64,000 nucleotides of DNA, from positions 5,126,001 through 5,190,000 of the forward strand of contig NZ_CP043311.1 in the NCBI RefSeq assembly GCF_008807375.1, given 5' to 3'. This DNA is from Pseudomonas lalkuanensis. GTDB taxonomy: Bacteria; Pseudomonadota; Gammaproteobacteria; Pseudomonadales; Pseudomonadaceae. Below, in pieces: positions 15,567 to 26,869 of this stretch. The notes under the pieces were generated by a model. It was not told the DNA's origin. It saw only the letters and a program-made list of their open reading frames with translations, and did no database searches. How positions within the stretch are numbered: position 1 is the first letter of the stretch; each line of letters opens with the position of its first letter. The translations under genes were made by a program, and so were the position numbers.

Positions 15567-16334
15567 TCAGAGACCTTGCCGCCGCTGCGCCCGCGCCAAC
15601 CGCTGGGCCTCCAGCTGACCTTCTTCCAGCACTTCCTGGACGTACTGGATGTGCTGATGGGAAATCTCCCGAGCCTCCTCCGCACGCCGCTCGATGATCG
15701 CCTCGTAAAGGGCACGGTGCTGTCTGGCCAGCATCTCGCGGGTTTCTCCGCGCTGCAGATACATCCCGCCAATGTTGGTCACCACATTGTGCTTGAGCAG
15801 ATCGAACAGGCCGCGAATGGTGTGCAGCAGCACCGCATTGTGGCTGGCCTCGGCAATCGCCAGGTGGAAGCGCGCATCCGCCGCGCCCTCCTCCGCCCGG
15901 TTCGCCTTGCTGTCCGGCGCATAGCACGCCTGCAGGTTCTCGTAGGCTTCGGTCAGGCGCTCGTGGTCCACGGGGGTTGCGCGTTGCGCCGCGTAGAAGG
16001 CACAGGAGCCTTCCAGCGTATGGCGAAATTCCAGAAGGTCGCGCTGGGCATCGGGATTGCTTTCCAGCAATTGCAGCAGGGGATCGCTGAATGTGGCACC
16101 CAATTCGGCCGCCACATAGTTGCCACCGCCCTGGCGACTGACCAGCAGCCCCTTGGCCGCCAGCTTCTGGATCGCCTCACGTAGCGAGGGGCGCGAGACG
16201 CCGAACTGCTCGGCAAGAACGCGCTCGGCGGGCAGCCGTTCACCCGCCTTCAAGGTGCCCTCGAGGATCATTGCCTCCAGGTGACTGACGATATCGTCCG
16301 ACAAACGGCGCTGACGTACCTGACCGAATCCCAT
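15567..16334 (-). CDS. lldR: FadR/GntR-family lactate regulator LldR
   Basis: The 255-residue regulator has an N-terminal GntR winged helix (about 10-75, LPAERVLAEQFGVSRPSLREAIQKL) and a C-terminal FadR-type all-helical FCD domain (about 90-235) that binds the effector, expected to be lactate. It diverges from lldPDE, and a perfect 19-bp inverted repeat of the TTGGTA-N-TACCAA type lies between them. The start MGFGQVRQRRLSDDIV at 16334 matches relatives; upstream in-frame residues do not. The functional name rests on family plus position. Confidence 0.93.
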   Translation of the reverse strand: MGFGQVRQRRLSDDIVSHLEAMILEGTLKAGERLPAERVLAEQFGVSRPSLREAIQKLAAKGLLVSRQGGGNYVAAELGATFSDPLLQLLESNPDAQRDLLEFRHTLEGSCAFYAAQRATPVDHERLTEAYENLQACYAPDSKANRAEEGAADARFHLAIAEASHNAVLLHTIRGLFDLLKHNVVTNIGGMYLQRGETREMLARQHRALYEAIIERRAEEAREISHQHIQYVQEVLEEGQLEAQRLARAQRRQGL

Positions 16335-16480
16335 TGCTCTACCCACCCTTTCACGCCACACCGCGCGGCCTTCAAACACGGCGCCTGCGGCGCGTGACGC
16401 GGCAGCCTAACCAGCCGGCTCTCCCTGCACAAGAAGCACGGATTCCATCCCCCGCCCTACCAAAGTCGCAACGCGGCAAA

Positions 16481-16510
16481 TTGACACAAGGATAGTCCGG
16501 CTTTTACTCT
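16481..16510 (+). promoter_or_regulatory. Possible lldP promoter
   Basis: TTGACA (16481-16486) and TACTCT (16505-16510) are separated by 18 nt. The LldR-type operator follows 16 bp downstream, so a bound repressor would sit at the transcription start. Confidence 0.5.
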
Positions 16511-16526
16511 GAGCCGTCGAGATTGT

Positions 16527-16545
16527 AAATTGGTATTACCAATTT
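16527..16545. promoter_or_regulatory. LldR-type operator (19-bp perfect inverted repeat)
   Basis: AAATTGGTATTACCAATTT is a perfect 9-1-9 inverted repeat in the lldR-lldP gap. It resembles the TTGG...CCAA sites bound by lactate-responsive GntR/FadR-family regulators. The rest of the 324-bp gap (16335-16658) shows only the possible promoter just upstream and the AGGGAG ribosome binding site of lldP. Confidence 0.8.
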
Positions 16546-16658
16546 AGCCGACATGCAGCGCCGACTCGGTCTTCGCCTGCCGCTGTGCCACGAGCGCAAC
16601 GGTCTACGCCCGATCCGGCTAACAGGCACTCCAAAAACAATTAGGGAGCCACCCCACG

Positions 16659-18344
16659 ATGCAAACCTGGCAGCAGCTCTATACCCCCCTTGGCAGCCTC
16701 TGGCTGTCGGCGCTCGTCGCGCTCATCCCGATCGTGTTCTTCTTCCTGGCCCTGGCGGTGTTCCGCATGAAGGGCTACATCGCCGGCACCATCACTCTGG
16801 CACTGTCACTGGCGGTGGCGATCCTCGCCTTCCAGATGCCGGTGGACATGGCCTTCGCCGCGGCCGGATACGGCTTCGCCTACGGTCTCTGGCCCATCGC
16901 CTGGATCATCGTCGCGGCGGTATTCCTCTACAAACTCACGGTCAAGAGCGGCCAGTTCGAGGTGATCCGCAGCTCCGTGCTGTCCATCACCGATGACCAG
17001 CGCCTGCAGGTCCTGCTGATCGGCTTCTCCTTCGGGGCCTTCCTCGAAGGCGCCGCCGGCTTCGGCGCCCCGGTGGCCATCACCGCCGCCCTGCTGGTGG
17101 GCCTGGGCTTCAATCCGCTCTATGCGGCCGGCCTGTGCCTGATCGCCAATACCGCGCCGGTGGCCTTCGGCGCCCTGGGCATCCCGATCATAGTCGCCGG
17201 CCAGGTGACCGGGATCGACGCCTTCAAGATCGGCGCCATGACTGGCCGCCAGCTGCCGCTGCTGTCGATCATCGTGCCGTTCTGGCTGGTGGCCATGATG
17301 GATGGCTGGCGCGGCATCAAGGAAACCTGGCCGGCAGCCCTGGTGGCAGGCGCCAGCTTCGCCGTCACCCAGTACTTCACCTCCAACTTCATCGGCCCGG
17401 AACTGCCCGACATCACCTCCGCCCTGGTGAGCCTGATTTCCCTGACCCTGTTCCTGAAGGTCTGGCAGCCCACGCGCGCCGAAGACCGCGAAGTGGTCGG
17501 CGTCTCCGGCGGTGCGGCAGTGATGGGCGGTTTCGGCGGCCCGCGCAGCACCACCCCGTCGCCCTACAGCTTCGGTGAGATCCTCAAGGCCTGGTCGCCC
17601 TTCCTGATCCTGACCGTACTGGTGACCATCTGGACCCTGAAGCCCTTCAAGGCCATGTTCGCCCCGGGCGGCGCGATGGAGCAGTTCGTCTTCCTGTTCG
17701 CCATCCCCCACCTGGACCAGTTGGTGATGAAAGGCGCCCCCATCGTTGCCACCGCCACCGCGCTTCCGGCCGTCTACAAGCTGGACCCGATTTCGGCCAC
17801 CGGCACCGCGATCTTCTTCTCCGCACTGATCTCCATGATCGTCCTGAAGATCGATCTCAAAAATGGTCTGACCACTTTGAAGGAAACTTTCGTCGAGCTG
17901 AAGTGGCCGATTCTGTCCATCGGCATGGTGCTGGCCTTCGCCTTCGTCACCAACTTCTCCGGCATGTCCACCACCCTGGCGCTGGTCCTGGCCGGTACCG
18001 GTGCGGCCTTCCCGTTCTTCTCGCCGTTCCTCGGCTGGCTGGGCGTGTTCCTGACAGGTTCGGACACCTCCTCCAACGCCCTGTTCGGCTCCCTGCAGGC
18101 CACCACCGCGCACCAGATCGGCGTCAACGACACCCTGCTGGTCGCGGCCAACACCAGCGGTGGCGTGACCGGCAAGATGATCTCGCCGCAATCCATCGCC
18201 GTGGCCTGCGCCGCCACCGGCATGGTCGGCAAGGAATCCGACCTGTTCCGCTTCACCCTGAAACACAGCCTGATGTTCGCCGCCATGGTCGGCCTGATCA
18301 CCCTGGCCCAGGCCTACGTGTTCACCGGCCTGCTCGTTCATTAA
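16659..18344 (+). CDS. lldP: L-lactate permease
   Basis: The 561-residue LctP-family transporter has about 12-14 hydrophobic segments and family signatures such as [15 protein letters not shown] (about residues 127-141) and the C-terminal half [11 protein letters not shown] (about 467-477). It imports L-lactate, and in relatives also D-lactate and glycolate, by proton symport across the inner membrane. AGGGAG lies upstream of the ATG. It is first in lldP-lldD-lldE, with 75 bp to lldD and 58 bp between lldD and lldE, and should be induced by lactate through LldR. Confidence 0.98.
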   Translation: MQTWQQLYTPLGSLWLSALVALIPIVFFFLALAVFRMKGYIAGTITLALSLAVAILAFQMPVDMAFAAAGYGFAYGLWPIAWIIVAAVFLYKLTVKSGQFEVIRSSVLSITDDQRLQVLLIGFSFGAFLEGAAGFGAPVAITAALLVGLGFNPLYAAGLCLIANTAPVAFGALGIPIIVAGQVTGIDAFKIGAMTGRQLPLLSIIVPFWLVAMMDGWRGIKETWPAALVAGASFAVTQYFTSNFIGPELPDITSALVSLISLTLFLKVWQPTRAEDREVVGVSGGAAVMGGFGGPRSTTPSPYSFGEILKAWSPFLILTVLVTIWTLKPFKAMFAPGGAMEQFVFLFAIPHLDQLVMKGAPIVATATALPAVYKLDPISATGTAIFFSALISMIVLKIDLKNGLTTLKETFVELKWPILSIGMVLAFAFVTNFSGMSTTLALVLAGTGAAFPFFSPFLGWLGVFLTGSDTSSNALFGSLQATTAHQIGVNDTLLVAANTSGGVTGKMISPQSIAVACAATGMVGKESDLFRFTLKHSLMFAAMVGLITLAQAYVFTGLLVH

Positions 18345-18419
18345 TGGCGCTTCCGGGCTGCATGCAGATGCAGCCCGGTTCCTGTTCACTGCCCTGAAGC
18401 CCTGAATCGGATCGAATTC

Positions 18420-19565
18420 ATGATCATCTCCGCCTCCACCGACTACCGCGCCGCCGCCCAGCGCAAGCTCCCGCCCTTCCTGTTCCACTACATCGACGGC
18501 GGCGCCTACGCCGAGTACACCCTGCGCCGCAATGTCGAAGACCTGGCCAGCATCGCCTTGCGCCAGCGCGTGCTGCGGAACATGTCCGATCTGAGCCTGG
18601 AAACCAGCTTGTTCGGTGAGACCCTGTCCATGCCGGTGGCACTGGCCCCGGTGGGCCTGACCGGCATGTACGCCCGCCGCGGCGAAGTGCAGGCGGCCAA
18701 GGCGGCAGCGGCCAAGGGCGTCCCCTTCACCCTGTCCACCGTTTCGGTCTGCCCGATCGAAGAAGTGGCGCCGGCCATCAACCGCCCCATGTGGTTCCAG
18801 CTTTACGTGCTGAAGGACCGCGGCTTCATGAAAAACGCCCTGGAACGGGCCAAGGCCGCCGGCGTGACCACCCTTGTCTTCACCGTCGACATGCCAGTAC
18901 CCGGCGCCCGCTATCGCGACGCCCACTCCGGCATGAGCGGCCCCAACGCACCGCTGCGCCGCATGCTGCAAGCCATGACCCACCCGTGCTGGGCCTGGGA
19001 TGTGGGCCTGCTGGGCAAACCCCATGACCTCGGCAACATCTCCACCTACCGTGGCAACCCCACGGGCCTGGCGGACTACATCGGCTGGCTCGGCGCCAAC
19101 TTCGACCCGTCGATTTCCTGGAAGGACCTGGAGTGGATCCGCGACTTCTGGGAGGGCCCGATGGTGATCAAGGGCATCCTCGACCCGGAAGATGCCAAGG
19201 ACGCGGTGAAGTTCGGCGCCGATGGCATCGTCGTCTCCAACCACGGCGGCCGCCAACTCGATGGCGTACTCTCCAGCGCCCGCGCCCTGCCGGCCATCGC
19301 CGATGCGGTGAAGGGTGACCTGAAGATCCTCGCCGACTCCGGCATCCGCACCGGCCTGGACGTTGTGCGCATGCTCGCCTTGGGCGCCGACACCGTGATG
19401 CTCGGCCGCGCCTTCGTCTACGCTCTGGCCGCAGCAGGCGGTGCCGGCGTAAGCAATCTGCTGGACCTGATCGAAAAGGAAATGCGCGTGGCCATGGTGT
19501 TGACCGGCGCCAAATCCATCGGCGAAATCAGCGCCGATTCGCTGGTACGCGAACTCGGCCGCTGA
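18420..19565 (+). CDS. lldD: L-lactate dehydrogenase (quinone), FMN-dependent
   Basis: The 381-residue alpha-hydroxy-acid oxidase-family enzyme oxidises L-lactate to pyruvate and passes electrons to quinone at the inner membrane. The FMN-binding TIM barrel covers almost the whole protein. The catalytic His lies in [12 protein letters not shown] (about residue 275, with the substrate Arg three residues on). The N-terminus has the conserved [16 protein letters not shown]. It lies directly after lldP. A complete, ordinary copy. Confidence 0.98.
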   Translation: MIISASTDYRAAAQRKLPPFLFHYIDGGAYAEYTLRRNVEDLASIALRQRVLRNMSDLSLETSLFGETLSMPVALAPVGLTGMYARRGEVQAAKAAAAKGVPFTLSTVSVCPIEEVAPAINRPMWFQLYVLKDRGFMKNALERAKAAGVTTLVFTVDMPVPGARYRDAHSGMSGPNAPLRRMLQAMTHPCWAWDVGLLGKPHDLGNISTYRGNPTGLADYIGWLGANFDPSISWKDLEWIRDFWEGPMVIKGILDPEDAKDAVKFGADGIVVSNHGGRQLDGVLSSARALPAIADAVKGDLKILADSGIRTGLDVVRMLALGADTVMLGRAFVYALAAAGGAGVSNLLDLIEKEMRVAMVLTGAKSIGEISADSLVRELGR

Positions 19566-19623
19566 CCGGCCACCCAACTCCGGCGGGCCGTCCGCGGCCC
19601 GCGACAAATAGACGGGACACCGC

Positions 19624-22437
<2,814 letters not shown>

Positions 22438-22463
22438 ACAAGGCAGGCGTGTAGCCTCGATTC

Positions 22464-22501
22464 GTGGGAGCGAATTCATTCGCGAATGAATTCGCTCCCA
22501 C
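22464..22501. repeat. 38-bp perfect palindrome (REP-like)
   Basis: The 19-nt sequence GTGGGAGCGAATTCATTCG at 22464 is followed directly by its exact reverse complement, giving a loopless 38-bp palindrome 27 bp after lldE. GTGGGAGCGAA...TTCGCTCCCAC ends are typical of extragenic palindromic repeats in many Pseudomonas. The rest of the 218-bp gap (22438-22655) shows no other structure apart from the ribosome binding site of the next gene. Confidence 0.85.
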
Positions 22502-22655
22502 AACCAAGCCATTGCTTGCCCTCCAACCACCGGGACAAAAAACCTGAACCCACCCGAACCAGGGCAGTCCACCCCATAAGCCCGGCGTACGCCCATGGCT
22601 TATCCGTCTCGAACACACAGGCCCCAGCGCCGAGGAAACCGAGAGGAGACTTCCC

Positions 22656-22934
22656 ATGAAACGCACAGCCCTGTTGATGACCGCTGCCCTGCTCACCTCG
22701 CCCGCGTTCGCCGCGACCGACCTGTGCAGCGTCAACCTGCAGAAACTCAACGACGCCATCGCGACCAATACCGCCATTGGCGAACCGCTGCGCCAGCAAG
22801 TCCAGGAACTGCGCATGAAGGCCGAACGGGCCCAGCAGTTGGGTGACACCGAAGCCTGCGTCAACGCCACCACCCTGGCACTGCAACGCCTGCAACAGCC
22901 TGGCACCGAAGGCGGCGCCGGCGAGTCCAGCTGA
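22656..22934 (+). CDS. Small secreted helical protein
   Basis: The 92-residue protein has a Sec signal peptide (MKRTALLMTAALLTSPAFA, cleavage after AFA near residue 19). The mature helical part of about 70 residues has two Cys (LCSVNLQKL and EACVNATTLAL). GAGGAGA precedes the ATG. The function is unknown. It is similar in design to the next gene, with the pattern Cys, helix, LR.KAE..., helix, LAL..LQ, so the two look like diverged duplicates. Confidence 0.8.
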   Translation: MKRTALLMTAALLTSPAFAATDLCSVNLQKLNDAIATNTAIGEPLRQQVQELRMKAERAQQLGDTEACVNATTLALQRLQQPGTEGGAGESS

Positions 22935-23060
22935 CGGCCTGCATAGCGGGTAGGGCGCGCCGTGCGCCCCGAGGGTTTGCAGCAGTACCTCGGTTGGTCC
23001 CGGCACCCGCCCGGAGCTTTCCTATACTGCTCAGCGGTTAACCCGAAAAGGAGGTCCGAC

Positions 23061-23306
23061 ATGCGCCGTATCGCCGTACTGCTTGCCGCCGCCCTGCTCA
23101 GTGCCCCCGTTCTCGCGTCACACTGCCCAGCGGACATGGCGAAGATCGACCAGATACTGAAGACAGATCCCCCCGCCGACCCCGCCGTGCTCGAACAGGT
23201 GAAAAAGCTCCGCGCCGAAGGCGAAGAGCTGCATAAATCCGGCGATCATGCCGAGTCAGAGAAAGTGCTGGCTGAAGCGCTGAACCTGTTGCAGGCCAGC
23301 GAATAG
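23061..23306 (+). CDS. Small secreted helical protein (paralogue of the previous gene)
   Basis: The 81-residue protein has a signal peptide (MRRIAVLLAAALLSAPVLA) and a mature part starting SHCPADMAKIDQIL with KKLRAEGEELHKSGDHAESEKVLAEALNLLQ. A strong AAGGAGG lies before the ATG at 23061; a longer frame from 22962 has no support. The helix pattern resembles tetratricopeptide-like hairpins. The function is unknown. Confidence 0.8.
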   Translation: MRRIAVLLAAALLSAPVLASHCPADMAKIDQILKTDPPADPAVLEQVKKLRAEGEELHKSGDHAESEKVLAEALNLLQASE

Positions 23307-23314
23307 CAAAGACC

Positions 23315-23340
23315 CAGGATCCAGCGCGAGCTGGATCCTG
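23315..23340. terminator. Hairpin between the secreted-protein gene and the kinase gene
   Basis: CAGGATCCAGC, a GCGA tetraloop and GCTGGATCCTG form an 11-bp perfect stem between two convergent genes. It lacks a T run, so it may be a weak or factor-assisted bidirectional terminator. Confidence 0.55.
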
Positions 23341-23344
23341 TCCC

Positions 23345-26263
23345 TCAGGCCTCCTGACCCAGCAACGAAAGCGCCATCCGGCGCACCTGCTTCAGGTCTA
23401 CCGGCTTGCTCAGGCAGGCATCGGCGCCGCGGCGGCGCGCTTCGGCCAGGAGTTTTTCATCCACCGCCGCGCTCACCACAAGCACCGGCGTCATCGCCAG
23501 GCGCGGGCTGGAACGAACGAAGTCGAGCACGTCCAGGCCATCGCCGTCGGGCAGGTCCAGGTCCAGCAGCAACAGGGACGGGGTGATATCCGCCAGCAGC
23601 GCCAGCGCCTTGCCCACCGACCCGGCGCCACGCACCTCGGCCATGTCCCGCAGCCCTTCCTGCAGCACCTTGAGGCAGGCCGGATGGTCTTCCACGCAGA
23701 GCACCTTCGGCTGTACCGGCCGCTCTTCCTCCTCGGGCCTGGCAGGCGCCGGGGGCTCGAAATCATCCGATGCAGCGACGCTGGGCAGGTCGATCCAGAA
23801 ACGGCTGCCGATATCCGGCGCGCTGCTGAAGCCCATTTCGCCGCCCATCAACTCCGCCAGTTCGCGGCACAGCACCAGGCCGATACCAGTGCCCGGAATC
23901 GTCGAATTCTCCCGGCCAAGGCGCTGGAAAGGCTGGAACAACATGGCCTGCTGCTCCTGGCTGAGGCCCGGCCCACTGTCGGCCACCCAGAGGCGCACGG
24001 CTGCCGGGCGAACCTCGTACCCCATGCTCACCATGCCCTGCGGGCTGTTGTACTTCACAGCATTGGAGAGCAGGTTGAGCATCACCTGGCGCAGGCGGCG
24101 GGCATCGGCCATCACATGCAGCGATGGCACCGGGGGCGGCATCAATTGCAACTGCAGGTGGCGCGCCTGGAGCTCGGGCTGGATCAGCTCGCCGCAACTG
24201 GCCAGCAGAGGTCCGATATCCACAGGCTTGAGCTGCAGCTTCTGCCGACGGTTCTCGATGCTCGACAGATCGAGGATGTCGTCCACCAGCGAGGTGAGGT
24301 GACGGCTGGCGTTGACGATCTCCTGCGCGTAGTCGCCTTCCACCTTGCGATCTTCCTGGCCTTCCGCCTCCAGGGCGATGAGCTGGGCGAAGCCGTTGAT
24401 GGCATTGAGCGGGGTGCGCAGCTCGTGACTCATGCTGGACAGGAAGCGGCTCTTGGCCTGGCTCGCCGCCTGGGCCTCACGGCTGGCAACGCGCAACTCT
24501 TCCTCCACCTGCTTGAGGCGGGTGATATCCACATGGGTACCGGCCACCCGCAGGGCGCGGCCATCGGAGTCGCGCTCCAGCACCTTGCCGCGGCTGAGCA
24601 GCCAGGAATAACGCCCTTCGACATCGGCAAAACGGTACTCGGCATCGAAGTTGTCCTGTTCGCTGACCGAGAACAGCATCCGCAGGCGACGTACCCGCTC
24701 CACATCATCGGGGTGCACACGCTCGTTGAATTCGGTGAAGGTGATGTTGTCGCTGCGCAGCCCGAAGCGTTTGACGAAGCGCCCGCTCATCTTCATCGAC
24801 AGGGAAATGGCATCCACTTCCCAGAGACTTTCCGTGGTGCTTTCCAGTACCAGGTCGAGGTTGCGCCTGGCCTCCAGCCGCTCCTCCTCGCTGGCCTGCA
24901 ATTGCGCGCCGCTAAGCTGAACAGCCTCGGCCAGCGCCTGCAGTTCAGCGATTCGGCTACTCGGCGCCGGCGGGCGGAAGTCACCCTGGCCGATGCGCTT
25001 CATCATTCCCATGATCGCTGCCATCGGTGTGGCCAGCTCGCCACTGAGACGCCGCGAACGCGACCACATCCAGGCGAAGAACAGAGCGTAGAAGAAGCCG
25101 AGCCCGGCGATCAGCAGATAACCGATCTGCTGGTAGCGCTCGGCAAGGCGGTTGGTTTCCTTGAAGATGTTGGCTTCGTCCACCACCATCATCAGGCGCC
25201 AGCCGGTCTGCGGAATCTCGGCCCAGGCCACCAGCTGCTTGCGCCCGCCCAGCTCCACTTCCTGCACATTGCCCTTGCCGGCGGCCATGGCCTCCAGCAG
25301 CGGCTGCATCTCGCGGTGGCGGGCCAGATTGAAGTCCTCGGGCTTGAGCACCTCGCGGCGCACCGCCTCGTCATAGGAGAATCGGGTCAGCTCGCGCAGG
25401 CCGAAGTCGCGCTCCCCCGCCTCCGGCAGCGCCATGATGCTGTGATCGCGGCTCACCAGCATCGCGTACCCCTGCCAGGGCACCTTCAGGCTGCCGATTT
25501 CGCCGAGCATCTGCCCCACGGTGATATCCAGCCCCACGACCCCCTCGAGGAAATCGCCGCGGTAGACCGGGGTGATCGCCGACATCATCCAGCCGAGGCC
25601 GGCCGGGTCCAGGTAGACGTCGGTCCAGACCGTCTTGCGCTGCGGGTTGTGCTTGGCGTCGGCGAGGTAATAGAAGTTGTAGTTGGGTATCACCATGTCA
25701 TGGGGATACTGCTCGGGCGTCATGAAGAAGGGATAGATGCGGTTGTAGCTGTCCCAACTGTTGAAGTAGACCGCCGCCACCAGCGGGTTGGCCTCGCGGA
25801 TCGAACGCATCAGCGGGTCCACCTGGGACAGGCGCAGCGCCTTCTCGTGGTCCTGCTTCTCCACCGGCGTGCTGCTGGCATAGAAGGAAGCGGCGCGGCC
25901 GTCGTCGGTGCGGGTGTAGAAGACGCCGTCGGAACTCAGCACATGGCGCTGCCGCTCCAGGTCATCCGGCCTGAAATTGCGATCATGCAGCGACCGGCCC
26001 ACGGCATCGCGGAACAGCCGCGTGGGCACCTCGATGCCCTGCAGGCGCATATCGATCACCTTGCCCTCGCGCAGCACCGCGCTGCTCAGGTCCTCCAGCG
26101 CGCTCTGCTGCAGGTAGTCCACCTGGGCATCGCGGATTGCGCTGTTGGTCAGCAGATAAGCCGTGATCAGCACCGATTCGACCAGAATCAGCGGGATCAG
26201 GGCACTCTGTACGAAGGCACGCCAGATCCACTGGCGGAGGGGAGTTCGGGCAGAACGCGGCAT
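23345..26263 (-). CDS. Membrane-bound hybrid sensor histidine kinase
   Basis: The 972-residue protein, in order: TM1 (about 16-38), a periplasmic dCache-like sensor (about 40-375), TM2 (about 378-398), a HAMP-like linker (about 400-440), a PAS domain with PAC (about 470-590), HisKA with phospho-acceptor His in SHELRTPLNAING (about 612), HATPase (about 700-825, with the G boxes ADSGPGLSQ and GTGIGLVLC), and a C-terminal receiver (about 850-970, LLLDLDLPDGDG with Asp near 900, and SKPVDL). No response-regulator gene is adjacent, so the output partner is unknown. The start at MPRSARTPLRQ gives a short cytoplasmic tail before TM1; the frame extends 18 codons further. Confidence 0.93.
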   Translation of the reverse strand: MPRSARTPLRQWIWRAFVQSALIPLILVESVLITAYLLTNSAIRDAQVDYLQQSALEDLSSAVLREGKVIDMRLQGIEVPTRLFRDAVGRSLHDRNFRPDDLERQRHVLSSDGVFYTRTDDGRAASFYASSTPVEKQDHEKALRLSQVDPLMRSIREANPLVAAVYFNSWDSYNRIYPFFMTPEQYPHDMVIPNYNFYYLADAKHNPQRKTVWTDVYLDPAGLGWMMSAITPVYRGDFLEGVVGLDITVGQMLGEIGSLKVPWQGYAMLVSRDHSIMALPEAGERDFGLRELTRFSYDEAVRREVLKPEDFNLARHREMQPLLEAMAAGKGNVQEVELGGRKQLVAWAEIPQTGWRLMMVVDEANIFKETNRLAERYQQIGYLLIAGLGFFYALFFAWMWSRSRRLSGELATPMAAIMGMMKRIGQGDFRPPAPSSRIAELQALAEAVQLSGAQLQASEEERLEARRNLDLVLESTTESLWEVDAISLSMKMSGRFVKRFGLRSDNITFTEFNERVHPDDVERVRRLRMLFSVSEQDNFDAEYRFADVEGRYSWLLSRGKVLERDSDGRALRVAGTHVDITRLKQVEEELRVASREAQAASQAKSRFLSSMSHELRTPLNAINGFAQLIALEAEGQEDRKVEGDYAQEIVNASRHLTSLVDDILDLSSIENRRQKLQLKPVDIGPLLASCGELIQPELQARHLQLQLMPPPVPSLHVMADARRLRQVMLNLLSNAVKYNSPQGMVSMGYEVRPAAVRLWVADSGPGLSQEQQAMLFQPFQRLGRENSTIPGTGIGLVLCRELAELMGGEMGFSSAPDIGSRFWIDLPSVAASDDFEPPAPARPEEEERPVQPKVLCVEDHPACLKVLQEGLRDMAEVRGAGSVGKALALLADITPSLLLLDLDLPDGDGLDVLDFVRSSPRLAMTPVLVVSAAVDEKLLAEARRRGADACLSKPVDLKQVRRMALSLLGQEA

Positions 26264-26404
26264 GGCGACGTCTCGGCTCAAAGGTCTTCCTGACGATAGC
26301 CTGCAATCATATAGCAAGCACCCATGACATTAGGTCAAAAGCGAGGTCGACGCTGCCCCGCCTTATGCCGTAGAATCAGCTCCGTTGTACACCCTTGCAG
26401 TATT

Positions 26405-26756
26405 GGGGCCGATTAGGATTCGACGCCGGTAACAAAACTCTAGGGGCATGCCGAGCTGGTAGCAGACCTCGTAAATTAGCTGCTGCAAACTATTAGTTGC
26501 CAACGACGACAACTACGCTCTGGCTGCTTAATGCGCCAGCAGTCGCTAGGGGATGCCTGTAAACCCGAAACGACTGTCAGATAGAACAGGATCGCCGCCA
26601 AGTTCGCTGTAGACGTAACGGCTAAAACTTATACAGCTCGCTCAAAGCACCCTGCCAGTCGGGCCGCGATGAGCTAACTCAGTAGACTTGGCTAAGCATG
26701 TAGTCCCGAAAGCGGAGAACTGGCGGACGGGGGTTCAAATCCCCCCGGCTCCACCA
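26405..26756 (+). ncRNA. ssrA: tmRNA (SsrA)
   Basis: This is a full 352-nt transfer-messenger RNA. The 5' end GGGGCCGATTAGGATTCGACG pairs with the 3' CGGCTCC to form the acceptor stem, and CCA is encoded. The T arm is at 26728-26746. The tag reading frame at 26499-26531 encodes ANDDNYALAA and a TAA stop, the Pseudomonas tag. It rescues ribosomes stalled on broken mRNA together with SmpB (14987-15466). A TAGAAT at 26371-26376 may be its -10. Its 3' 18 bp are the integration site of the island to the right. Confidence 0.98.
26739..26756 (+). repeat. attL: 3' end of ssrA
   Basis: ATCCCCCCGGCTCCACCA, the last 18 nt of the tmRNA, is repeated exactly at 38397-38414. The integrase gene follows within about 115 bp. 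These are the two ends of an integrated element; insertion rebuilds a complete ssrA. Confidence 0.9.
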
Positions 26757-26869
26757 CCATCCTTACACAGCGGCCTGATTTCGGGCTTCTGTGCTCAGTC
26801 CACCGGCCGCCTCAGGCCGGTGTGACACTGAGGTGTTACATTTGTGTGGGGCATCATCCGGTGCCCAGC

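Noticed and set aside
23684..26293. 869-codon open frame antisense to the hybrid histidine kinase
   Set aside because: It is a mirror frame of a strongly GC-biased gene, with low-complexity composition and no domain motifs, whereas the kinase has all its domains.
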